A model generated the notes under the pieces. The model ran no database searches. It had not been told where the DNA came from and saw only the letters and a list, made by a program, of their open reading frames with translations. DNA of 64,000 bases from DAOSXA01 sp964526835 (GTDB lineage: Bacteria > Zixibacteria > MSB-5A5 > GN15 > FEB-12). The DNA is taken from assembly GCA_964526835.1 (NCBI GenBank), contig CAZGMK010000005.1, forward strand, positions 1 to 64,000, in the 5' to 3' direction. This document shows, piece by piece, positions 52,508 to 60,315 of this stretch. The translations under genes and the position numbers were made by a program. Position 1 is the first letter of the stretch. Each line of letters begins with the position of its first letter.

Positions 52508-53086
52508 CTAGTACCGGGAACTGTTGGCCTGCTCTTTGTCGCTCGGCAGAATGACGGCGTCGATCACATGGATAACGCCGTTGCTGCAGATGATGTCGGT
52601 GGCTATTATGCGGGCCCCGTCTATCATTGGTTTGCCGTCAACCATGCTAATGCCGGCCTTCTGACCTTGCACGGTCTCAATCTGCTCTTCGCCGAGCACA
52701 TCAGAGGCCGTGTATTTGCCTGCAGCGACGTGGTAGGTAAGAACCGAAGTCAGCTTCTCCTTATCGTTCAGCAAGTCTTCGACCGCCCCCTCGGGCAGAG
52801 CTGCAAAAGCTCCATCGGTGGGAGCAAATACTGTGAATGGGCCGTCCCCTTTGAGGGTCTCGACCAGTCCTGCCACCTTGACTGCGGTGACCAGCGTTCC
52901 GAAACCCTCGGTCGCGATTGCGGTCTCGATGATGTCATGCCTGTGATCCATCTTCCCTTCGGCCTTGGCTGTCGCCGCTCCGTAAGTACTCTTCGATGAA
53001 CCGGTGGAGCAGTTGGAGGCCAGGGTAGAGGTTGTCAGGGCGCCTGCGATGAGCAGCGCGAGGGCGAAGGTAAACAGAGTCTTCAT
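52508..53086 (-). CDS. Fasciclin (FAS1) domain secreted protein
   Basis: A 192-residue protein with a signal peptide (LFTFALALLIAGALTTSTLA) and one FAS1 domain at about 52-190: DIIETAIATEGFGTLVTAVK, the H1 motif FTVFAPTDGAFAAL, LTSVLTYHVAAGKYTA, and the H2-type IICSNGVIHVIDAVILP. FAS1 domains mediate cell adhesion or matrix binding. ATG 53086 is chosen since it starts the signal peptide; the frame upstream to 53149 is not supported. It sits in the surface-protein cluster. Confidence 0.92.
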   Translation of the reverse strand: MKTLFTFALALLIAGALTTSTLASNCSTGSSKSTYGAATAKAEGKMDHRHDIIETAIATEGFGTLVTAVKVAGLVETLKGDGPFTVFAPTDGAFAALPEGAVEDLLNDKEKLTSVLTYHVAAGKYTASDVLGEEQIETVQGQKAGISMVDGKPMIDGARIIATDIICSNGVIHVIDAVILPSDKEQANSSRY

Positions 53087-53161
53087 TTTTCTTGTCCTCT
53101 TGTTAAGTTGCGTATTACGACGATGGCCGGGCGATTTGCCCGGCCACATCTTCGATTACGA

Positions 53162-53854
53162 TCAGTTGTTCACGATTATCTGAGCGCCCAGGGCCGCGTT
53201 GCCGGATCCAGCTACAAAGCCTTTGGCGAAGACAGTGTAGATTTTGCCGTTTTCGAGGGTGATCCCCGGCAAAGGCAGCACCACTGTGTCGGTACCGGCC
53301 AGGCGGACTTCCAGGTTGTAGGTTCCGGCGTCCAGGGGGGTGAAAGCGGTATACTCAGCAAATGCCTTGTTGCCAAATACGACACCTCCACCTGTTACAC
53401 CGATGTCAACGGCCGGTGCGTCAGGCGACAGATGCACAAAGCGAACATGCGCTTTGCCGGCGGCCGGAGCCGACAGATCATCTTCAATAACCAGAGCGGT
53501 GATCTCGTTCAGCTCGTCAACGGCGAACACTGAGTAGGTACCATTGGGAGACAGAGTCAGGTCCGCATTGATCACAGTAACATCGGTTCCCGAGGCATTG
53601 ACTTTGATGTTGCGAGTGCCCGCTTCAAGCGGTACATAGCCGGTGCCCTCGGGGAAACTCAGGCTGGTAACAGCCTTGGCGCCATCAACATATATATCTA
53701 CAGCGGGAGCGTCAGGCGATGCATGGATGACCTGCACGTTGCTGGCTGGGGTGGAGGTGATCGGATTGCTATCCTCATCATCCGAGCAACCGGCGCCAAC
53801 CAGGGCAACAGCGGCGATCATCGCAGTCATTCCAAAGATTCTCTTCTTAATCAT
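53162..53854 (-). CDS. DUF4397 lipoprotein
   Basis: A 230-residue lipoprotein (MTAMIAAVALVGAGCSDDE, lipobox GAGC). The mature part contains two DUF4397 half-units: VQVIHASPDAPAVDIYVDG and VRFVHLSPDAPAVDIGVTG. AAGGAG lies 8 bases before ATG 53854; the TTG two codons upstream is the alternative. Likely outer-membrane or inner-membrane tethered, related to the larger triple-domain protein nearby. Confidence 0.85.
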   Translation of the reverse strand: MIKKRIFGMTAMIAAVALVGAGCSDDEDSNPITSTPASNVQVIHASPDAPAVDIYVDGAKAVTSLSFPEGTGYVPLEAGTRNIKVNASGTDVTVINADLTLSPNGTYSVFAVDELNEITALVIEDDLSAPAAGKAHVRFVHLSPDAPAVDIGVTGGGVVFGNKAFAEYTAFTPLDAGTYNLEVRLAGTDTVVLPLPGITLENGKIYTVFAKGFVAGSGNAALGAQIIVNN

Positions 53855-53955
53855 CTTCAAACTCCTTCTAATACAGTGTCAGTTATTAGCTTATTCCTAC
53901 TCCGTGCTCTTCCTCTGCGGGCCACGTCGACTCCTCTTCCACAGAAGTCGCATTC

Positions 53956-54177
53956 TTAGTTGCTGGACATTGCCAGATTCCAGCGCTGTTGAATCGCCTT
54001 GATGCTCAAGGCCTGATACAGACCGCTCAGCCCAACCAGGAGGTACACCAGGCGGCTCAGCAGACTCATCTCTCCGAATATGGCAGCTACCAGGTCGAAT
54101 CCCAGCAGGCCGACCAAACCCCAGTTGAGGCCGCCTATGACCAGCAGCGTCGCGGCGATAACGTCGAATGTCTTCAT
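53956..54177 (-). CDS. DUF378 small membrane protein (second copy)
   Basis: A 73-residue paralogue of 49528-49749: VIAATLLVIGGLNWGLVGLLGF and LLSRLVYLLVGLSGLYQAL form two helices. Shares the GGLNWGLVG core and the RW near the C-terminus. It begins the minus-strand surface cluster, divergent from the B12/MerR regulator. AAGGAAAG lies upstream of the ATG at 54177. Confidence 0.85.
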   Translation of the reverse strand: MKTFDVIAATLLVIGGLNWGLVGLLGFDLVAAIFGEMSLLSRLVYLLVGLSGLYQALSIKAIQQRWNLAMSSN

Positions 54178-54414
54178 CTTCTTTCCTTTCGTTTCAGCCT
54201 TATTGCTTCTGTTTCTCATCTTCAGGTTCATCTCTGCTGTCCTTGCCCTGTGTAACCACGACAGATTTGATATTGTTTCAGGAATGTACAGAAAATGTCG
54301 AAGCTTCGTATAATATGTCCTCTGTGGCACAGCTGCCGAGCTGTAATTGGTTTGAGAATATGGTCTTAGGGTCAGAAGTAGAGCCGAGAATTTCAACTGT
54401 TGACTCGATTTTGG

Positions 54415-54446
54415 TTGAACTACATGCCGTTATATGTGTTACATAT
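54415..54446 (+). promoter_or_regulatory. Putative CarH-like promoter/operator
   Basis: TTGAAC (54415-54420) and TACATA (54440-54445) are spaced 19 bp, the spacing typical of MerR-regulated promoters. Overlapping the -10 is a perfect palindrome ATATGT-GTT-ACATAT (54432-54446). Both features suggest autoregulation of the downstream B12-binding MerR protein. Confidence 0.45.
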
Positions 54447-54486
54447 CTTAGACAATAATATGACTGATTTGCGAGAGCAGGAAGCC

Positions 54487-55440
54487 ATGACAGCACGCAA
54501 GAGACACACTATAAAGGTAGCGGCCCGACGCGCCGGCCTCTCAGCGCACGTTATCAGGATGTGGGAAAGGCGTTACGGTGCCGTGTCGCCGGGCAGAACT
54601 GACAGTAACAGACGCCTTTACAGCGATGGAGACATCGAGCGTCTGATGCTGCTGCGACGGGCGACGGAAGCGGGAGAGAGTATCGGGCAGATAGCGGATA
54701 TGGAGGATGAAGATCTGCGGAAGATGGCCCTGTCGGCGTCATCAATCCCGGCGATGACCGATGAACCGGGGCGTGAAGTCCGTTCGGCTCAGGAATACCT
54801 GGATTCATGTCTTGAGGCGATTGAGGCCTTTGACGCTCCGCTGTTGCAGAATCGTCTCACCGATGCATCACTGTCGCTCGGACGCCAGGCCTTGCTGGAT
54901 CAACTACTGCATCCCTTGTTGGAACAGATTGGCGCCCGCTGGAACGATGGCAGAATACGGGTTTCTCATGAGCATCTGGCATCGGCGGTAGTGCGATCAT
55001 TGCTTGGAGCATTGACCGCCAGCTCGCCGGTAGATGAACGTGCTCCGGTACTGGTCGCTACCACTCCGGCAGGTCATCTCCACGAATTCGGGGCGCTGAT
55101 GGCCGCCGTGACGGCAGCGTCTGTCGGCTGGCGGGTTGTCTACCTGGGGCCGAATACGCCCGCTGAGAACATCGCTGGGGCTGCGCGGGACTCGCGAGCC
55201 TCGGCTGTTGCACTCAGCCTGATATACCCGCCCGATGATCCGCGCATCGGCGAGGAACTGCGGCGCCTGGGCCAACTGTTGCCCGGCAATACCCGTGTGA
55301 TTGCCGGCGGGAGGGCCTGGCCAGCTTATCAAGGGATTCTCAACCAAATCGGCGCTGCTGTGTTCACCGATCTGGCCGACTTCAGGCAGTTTCTGTCCGA
55401 CATGAGGACGGACCTGACTTCTCGCGGCAAGGTCGGTTGA
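54487..55440 (+). CDS. carH: CarH/LitR-like B12-binding MerR photoregulator
   Basis: About 317 residues from ATG 54487, which has AGGA 5 bases upstream; ATG 54460 is possible. Residues 7-75 are a MerR winged helix (TIKVAARRAGLSAHVIRMWERRYG, NRRLYSDGDIERL). Residues 100-180 form the helical bundle and 187-317 the cobalamin Rossmann domain (TTPAGHLHEFGAL). The W152...E162-H163 spacing equals the W131/E141/H142 set that cups adenosylcobalamin in Thermus CarH, and His199 in GHLHEFG is the lower axial ligand. The residue after W152 is Asn where Thermus has His132, which coordinates cobalt after light exposure. It heads a photolyase operon, so light-dependent derepression of repair genes is likely. 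Confidence 0.87.
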   Translation: MTARKRHTIKVAARRAGLSAHVIRMWERRYGAVSPGRTDSNRRLYSDGDIERLMLLRRATEAGESIGQIADMEDEDLRKMALSASSIPAMTDEPGREVRSAQEYLDSCLEAIEAFDAPLLQNRLTDASLSLGRQALLDQLLHPLLEQIGARWNDGRIRVSHEHLASAVVRSLLGALTASSPVDERAPVLVATTPAGHLHEFGALMAAVTAASVGWRVVYLGPNTPAENIAGAARDSRASAVALSLIYPPDDPRIGEELRRLGQLLPGNTRVIAGGRAWPAYQGILNQIGAAVFTDLADFRQFLSDMRTDLTSRGKVG

Positions 55441-55448
55441 GGAACGGT

Positions 55449-56831
55449 ATGGGTGGTATGGCACGAGTTGACCCCACGCGCATCAGGCAACTGAACGCCG
55501 TCGATTCATCAGTGGAGGGGACAGGTCCTGTCGTGTACTGGATGGACCGCGATCAGAGAGCCCGCGACAATTGGGCACTGCTCTACGCACAGCAGATCGC
55601 CCTTGAGTTGGCTCGACCGCTGATGGTGGTGTTCTGTATCACGCCCGGTTTCCAGATAACGCCTGACCGCCAGTATGACTTCATGGTTTCAGGCCTGAAG
55701 CAACTCGAGCGGCAATTGCGAAGTCACCATATCCCGTTAATACTTCTTGTGCGAGATCCGGTAGAAGAGGTCCCGTCACTTGCCGAAGCGCATACGGCGG
55801 CGGCGTTGGTAACTGACTTCTCACCGCTGAGGATGCCGCGGCAATGGCGGCAGGGAATAGCCGACCGGCTTGGCTGCCCCGTCCTCGAGGTCGATGCTCA
55901 CAACATAGTCCCCTGCTGGCAAGCCAGCGATAAACGGGAGTATGCAGCCTATACCTTGCGACCCAGGATAAACAGGCAGTTGCCGGAGTACCTCACCAGG
56001 TTGCCCGAACTCGTAAAGCACCCGATCGAGCTGGACAACGACCCCGCCCGGGTGGATTGGGACAAGGCTCGGGCTGTCATGGGACTTAGCCGCATCGAGG
56101 GGTCACACTCTAATGCGCCGGGCGAGAGGGCCGGCTTACTCCGTCTGGAGAAGTTTCTGGAGACTGGTCTCAATCGCTACGCTTCCGGACGAAACGATCC
56201 CAACGCCGGGGCTCAGTCGGGCCTGAGCCCCTATCTTCACTTCGGGCAGCTTTCTGCACACAGGGTGGCCTGGGAAGTGCGACAACGGTGCGATCCGGCT
56301 CTGGCCGAGGCATTTCTGGAGGAACTAGTAGTTCGTCGCGAGCTTTCCGACAACTACTGCTACTACTGTCCCGATTACGATACTTTCAGGGGCTTTCCCG
56401 GGTGGTCGCTTAAGACTCTCGATGATCACCGGGATGACCCACGGCAGCATTTGTACGGGCCGGAACAGCTTGAGTCGGCCGACACCCACGATCCGCTCTG
56501 GAATGCGTGCCAGAAGGAAATGGTGATTACGGGCAGCATGCCCGGATACCTTCGCATGTACTGGGCCAAGAAGATTCTGCAGTGGTCGCCGGGAGCGGAG
56601 CAGGCGCTCTCGACGGCAATTGACCTCAATGATCGATATGAACTCGATGGTAATGACCCGAACGGGTATGCCGGGATCGCCTGGTCGATCGGCGGTGTCC
56701 ATGACCGCGCGTGGCCTGAACGCGACATATTCGGGAAGATTCGATACATGAGCTATGAAGGCTGCCGACGCAAATTCGATGTGGATGCCTACATCGAACG
56801 GGTAGCCGGGATCGAGAACTCGGGGCGGTGA
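55449..56831 (+). CDS. phr: Class II CPD photolyase
   Basis: About 460 residues. It repairs cyclobutane pyrimidine dimers with blue light using FAD. Class II hallmarks are VVYWMDRDQRARDNWAL at the start, LSPYLHFGQLSA, the VVRRELSDNYCYY block, DPLWNACQKEM, the MRMYWAKKIL-type block (here YLRMYWAKKIL), LNDRYELDGNDPNGYAG and IAWSIGGVHDR. GAGGAAC precedes ATG 55449. It follows the CarH-like regulator by 8 bases and overlaps the next gene by 4 bases. Confidence 0.94.
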   Translation: MGGMARVDPTRIRQLNAVDSSVEGTGPVVYWMDRDQRARDNWALLYAQQIALELARPLMVVFCITPGFQITPDRQYDFMVSGLKQLERQLRSHHIPLILLVRDPVEEVPSLAEAHTAAALVTDFSPLRMPRQWRQGIADRLGCPVLEVDAHNIVPCWQASDKREYAAYTLRPRINRQLPEYLTRLPELVKHPIELDNDPARVDWDKARAVMGLSRIEGSHSNAPGERAGLLRLEKFLETGLNRYASGRNDPNAGAQSGLSPYLHFGQLSAHRVAWEVRQRCDPALAEAFLEELVVRRELSDNYCYYCPDYDTFRGFPGWSLKTLDDHRDDPRQHLYGPEQLESADTHDPLWNACQKEMVITGSMPGYLRMYWAKKILQWSPGAEQALSTAIDLNDRYELDGNDPNGYAGIAWSIGGVHDRAWPERDIFGKIRYMSYEGCRRKFDVDAYIERVAGIENSGR

Positions 56832-57301
56832 GCATAATGAAGATGTATGAATTGGAGCGCGAGCAGACAGTGGCCTGTCCTCTTGATCAGGTGTTTGCTT
56901 TCTTCGAACGACCGGAAAACCTTGTAGAGATCACTCCGCCAGCTATGCGCTTCGAGATCCTTACGCCGTTACCCATCCGAATGATGAGCGGCGCGGTTAT
57001 CGACTACACGGTGAAAGTGTTCGGAGTGCGAACCCGCTGGACAACTCTGATAACCGATTATGATCCGCCGCACCGGTTCAGCGACGTCCAACTCAGAGGA
57101 CCCTATCACTTATGGCATCACAGCCACAGGTTTGAATCCATTAACGGTGGTACACGTCTAATCGACAACGTCCGGTATATTCTGCCGTTCGGACTTCTCG
57201 GGCGGCTGGCGCATTCGTTGCTGGTCAGGCCTCAACTTGACACTATATTCGATTACAGGCACGGCATCATCGAACAACGTTTCGGTCGTACCGCAGAGTG
57301 A
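56828..57301 (+). CDS. SRPBCC (START-like) ligand-binding protein
   Basis: A 157-residue SRPBCC protein, matching the small family seen next to photolyase/DUF2867 genes: REQTVACPLDQVFAFFERPENLVEITPP at the start, GAVIDYTVKVFGVRTRW, ITDYDPPHRFSD and LIDNVRYILPFG. It likely binds a hydrophobic ligand; no ligand is known to me. The GTG start overlaps the photolyase stop (GTGA), indicating translational coupling; ATG 56837 is the alternative. Confidence 0.82.
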   Translation: MSIMKMYELEREQTVACPLDQVFAFFERPENLVEITPPAMRFEILTPLPIRMMSGAVIDYTVKVFGVRTRWTTLITDYDPPHRFSDVQLRGPYHLWHHSHRFESINGGTRLIDNVRYILPFGLLGRLAHSLLVRPQLDTIFDYRHGIIEQRFGRTAE

Positions 57302-58755
57302 CTATGTCTTTGGATGCACCGGTTCTTGTCCTTGGCGCAACGGGATATGTGGGAGGAAGGCTGATCCCGCGGCTGGTGGCGCGGGGTTACCGGGTGCGGG
57401 TTATGGTTCGGGATCGCGGCAAGCTCGAAGGCCGACCCTGGCTACACCGGGTAGAAGTGTTTCAAGGCGACGCGCTTCGTCTCGAGACTCTCGATGCCGC
57501 TTTCCATGGCGCGGGCGCGGTCTATTACCTTATCCACTCAATGAGCGCCGAGGGCGACTTCGAGGCCGTCGATCGTCAGGTGGCCGCCAACGTCGCAGCC
57601 GCCGCTGATAAGGCCGGCCTTCATCGGATAATCTACCTGGGGGGCCTGGGCCGTCGCGATATTGAACAGTCGGCCCACCTGAGAAGCAGACATGAAGTGG
57701 GTGAAGTGCTCCGATCCGGGACGACACCGGTAACGGAATTACGTGCCGCGGTAATAGTCGGCTCGGGATCGCTGTCCTTCGAGCTGATACACCATCTGGT
57801 GAACCGCCTGCCGGCCATGATCTGTCCGCGCTGGGTCTACACACGAACTCAGCCCATTGCCGTCCGTGACGTTCTTTCTTACCTGGTTCAATCGCTCGGA
57901 CGCGAACAAACTGCGGGTCTTACGATCGACATTGGCGGACCGGATGTTCTGACCTACCGTGATATGATGCTGGGTGTCGCGAATATTCTCGGACTCCGCC
58001 GCTATATGATCCCGGTACCCGTGCTCACACCTCATTTGTCCTCCTACTGGGTCAACCTGGTTACTCCCATACGATCCAGTCTCGCCAGGGCGCTAATCGA
58101 AAGCCTTCGCAGCGAGACGATTTGCGAGAACGACCTCGCCGCGGCGCATTTCGACATCCAGCCCCTGTCCTTTCACCGGGCCGCAGAGTTGGCCCTGGAA
58201 CGTGTCCGTTCTTACGCGGTTGAGACTACCTGGACCGACGCCACAACCGTCACACCGCAATCGCTGGACCCGTCGCACCTTCGCGAGGATAGAAGGGAAC
58301 TGGAAGTCAATGCGCCACCCGAACGAGTCTTTCGGGTCGTGGCCTCAATCGGCGGTGACAATGGCTGGTACTATGGTGATTGGCTGTGGCGAGTGCGCGG
58401 GTTCATAGACCAACAGCTAGGCGGGGTGGGGCTTCGCCGCGGCCGCCGTCACCCGGAACAGACATCACCGGGCGAGGCCCTTGATTTCTGGCGGGTGCAG
58501 GAGTATCTTCCATTGCGCCGACTGGTCCTGCGGGCCGAAATGAAGGTCTGGGGTCAGGCCTGGCTCGAATTCGAGGTTGAACCGCTGCCTGATGACAGTT
58601 CGAGACTGATTCAGACTGCAAGATATTATCCACGCGGCCTGACCGGGCTTGTATACTGGTATTCGGTTCACCCGCTTCACGCAGTAGTATTCCGCGGGCT
58701 GATCAAGGCAATCGCCAGCCGGGCGATTGACAAGAGCGAGGCGACAGCAGTATGA
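57298..58755 (+). CDS. NAD(P)-binding epimerase-like protein with DUF2867 C-terminus
   Basis: A 485-residue fusion. Residues 8-300 are an atypical short-chain NmrA/epimerase-like domain (VLVLGATGYVGGRLIPRL, YYLIHSM, IIYLGGLG, ELRAAVIVGSGS). Residues 325-480 match DUF2867, an SRPBCC-type domain (NGWYYGDWLWRVRGFIDQ, GEALDFWRVQEY, HPLHAVVF). This combination recurs with photolyases and DUF1722 proteins in light-regulated operons, but its reaction is unknown. GTG 57298 overlaps the preceding stop (GTGA); ATG 57304 is possible. Confidence 0.85.
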   Translation: MTMSLDAPVLVLGATGYVGGRLIPRLVARGYRVRVMVRDRGKLEGRPWLHRVEVFQGDALRLETLDAAFHGAGAVYYLIHSMSAEGDFEAVDRQVAANVAAAADKAGLHRIIYLGGLGRRDIEQSAHLRSRHEVGEVLRSGTTPVTELRAAVIVGSGSLSFELIHHLVNRLPAMICPRWVYTRTQPIAVRDVLSYLVQSLGREQTAGLTIDIGGPDVLTYRDMMLGVANILGLRRYMIPVPVLTPHLSSYWVNLVTPIRSSLARALIESLRSETICENDLAAAHFDIQPLSFHRAAELALERVRSYAVETTWTDATTVTPQSLDPSHLREDRRELEVNAPPERVFRVVASIGGDNGWYYGDWLWRVRGFIDQQLGGVGLRRGRRHPEQTSPGEALDFWRVQEYLPLRRLVLRAEMKVWGQAWLEFEVEPLPDDSSRLIQTARYYPRGLTGLVYWYSVHPLHAVVFRGLIKAIASRAIDKSEATAV

Positions 58756-59720
58756 GGAAAAGAGTCGAACGAGTCTCCGATATTCGGGTTGGTATCAGTA
58801 CTTGCCTGTTAGGGCAGAAAGTGCGATTCGACGGTGGTCACAAACACGACCGTTACCTGACCGACATACTCGGAGCGTATTTCCGTTTCGTTCCGGTTTG
58901 TCCGGAGCTTGAAGTCGGGATGGGTGTACCGCGAGAACCGGTACACCTGGAGGGGGGCACCGAATCGCCTCGGATGATTGGAACCAGATCACGGGAAGAC
59001 TGGACCGATCGTATGAATAGCTACAGTCGCGGCCGGGTCAAGAAGCGCGATCTGGATTCGCTGCGTGGCTACATCCTGAAAAAGGACTCGCCATCCTGCG
59101 GAATGGAGAGAGTGAAGCTCTTTGGCGAGAAGGGCATGGCCGAACGCAAGGGGGTTGGATTGTATGCTCAAGCTCTGAAGGAGCAGTATCCACTACTGCC
59201 GATCGAAGAAGAGGGACGCCTTAACGATGCTCGGCTGCGGGAGAACTTCATTGTGCGGGTGTTCGCCTATGATCGACTCCGAAACCTCTTCGAGGGTCGA
59301 TTCGCTCGTCGCGATGTAGTCGCTTTCCACGCCAATCATAAGTACCTGATCCTTGCCCATAGTCCCAAACACTACACCGAGATGGGACGTCTGGTGGCGG
59401 CAATCGCCAGGCACAAGCCCTCGGATTTCCGCGACATGTACTGCGCAGCCTTCATGGAAGCGTTGACAGTGAAGACGACGATCAAGAAGAACGTCAATGT
59501 TCTGCAGCACATTATGGGTTTCCTGAAGGAGAAGCTGACGGTGGACGAGAAGGCCGACATCAACCGTGTGATCGATGACTATCGCGCGGGTCTGATTCCT
59601 CTGGTGGTCCCGCTGACGCTGGTGCGTCACTATGTAGACAAGCACGCGGTTGAGTACATTCAGGACCAGGTATACTTGCACCCCTCTCCGAAAGAGTTGA
59701 TGCTGAGGAATCATGTCTGA
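58752..59720 (+). CDS. DUF523-DUF1722 (YbgA-like) fusion protein
   Basis: A 322-residue fusion. The N-terminal DUF523 domain (about 10-150) shows GISTCLLGQKVRFDGGHKHD and KDSPSCGMERV; its conserved cysteines match 2-thiouracil desulfidase (TudS)-type proteins. The C-terminal DUF1722 domain (about 190-320) has FHANHKYLILAHSPKHY and VPLTLVRHYVDKH. In E. coli ybgA lies beside phr, and here it is the last of a photolyase operon, overlapping the preceding gene by 4 bases. A role in repairing or salvaging modified bases has been suggested for the family; I infer a photodamage-related role only from context. Confidence 0.87.
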   Translation: MRKRVERVSDIRVGISTCLLGQKVRFDGGHKHDRYLTDILGAYFRFVPVCPELEVGMGVPREPVHLEGGTESPRMIGTRSREDWTDRMNSYSRGRVKKRDLDSLRGYILKKDSPSCGMERVKLFGEKGMAERKGVGLYAQALKEQYPLLPIEEEGRLNDARLRENFIVRVFAYDRLRNLFEGRFARRDVVAFHANHKYLILAHSPKHYTEMGRLVAAIARHKPSDFRDMYCAAFMEALTVKTTIKKNVNVLQHIMGFLKEKLTVDEKADINRVIDDYRAGLIPLVVPLTLVRHYVDKHAVEYIQDQVYLHPSPKELMLRNHV

Positions 59721-59721
59721 G

Positions 59722-60315
59722 TCAGTTGCGCTCGTTTGGGATATCGCACCCGTCTACCCGCTTAGAGAACTGGAAGACATCATCCCAAAACTGATTGAAC
59801 GACTCGCTATTGCGCAGCCATTCTCTAAGGGGAGCTTTGCTAACGAACTGAGCGACGCGAGATGAGACCGGACTTGTGGGAGATGTCCTTGCCGCTAGTG
59901 CCTGAAACTGATGTTTCACCCAACCAGCTAGTCGTTCTAATGGCATCTCAGCTTCATTGCAGCCCAGAGCCTTGGCGAGGGCTGCGCGATCTGCGGCAAG
60001 CCAATCCTCTATGTTCTCGGAGGCCACGCCCATCAAAACGGCATGTCTGTACTCCTTGGGGATGACTTCGGTCTCCCGCTTTAGCACTGTCTTCCAATTC
60101 TCTTTGTTGGCATCTCTGAGGACAACGACGTAGTCACACCTTGATTCCCCTCCAAACAGGCCTGTCATAGATCTCTTAAGTTCCCGTCTGATTGACGTGC
60201 CTGTTGAGCCGCGATACCTGCCGGAGACGAGCTTGGCATGGGGACAATACCGGGCGGCGAGGCCGCGAACGAAACCATCGTCATTTGTACCTTCAACCAG
60301 GTATCCAATTGTCAT
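59722..60315 (-). CDS. Toprim-like (DUF4276-type) nuclease-like protein
   Basis: A 197-residue protein with the topology of a Toprim nuclease partner: YLVEGTNDDGF holds the first acidic residue (E8), CDYVVVLRDAN the second (D68), and ENIEDWLAAD (100-109) the EIE-W-LAD motif typical of DUF4276/DUF4435-like proteins. Its ATG overlaps the stop of the ATPase upstream by 4 bases (ATGA), so the two are co-translated. Pairs of a RecF/OLD-type ATPase and a small Toprim protein are known from anti-phage systems such as PARIS and split OLD. The C-terminal half (residues 125-197) is not recognised. Low GC relative to neighbours suggests transfer. Confidence 0.7.
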   Translation of the reverse strand: MTIGYLVEGTNDDGFVRGLAARYCPHAKLVSGRYRGSTGTSIRRELKRSMTGLFGGESRCDYVVVLRDANKENWKTVLKRETEVIPKEYRHAVLMGVASENIEDWLAADRAALAKALGCNEAEMPLERLAGWVKHQFQALAARTSPTSPVSSRVAQFVSKAPLREWLRNSESFNQFWDDVFQFSKRVDGCDIPNERN

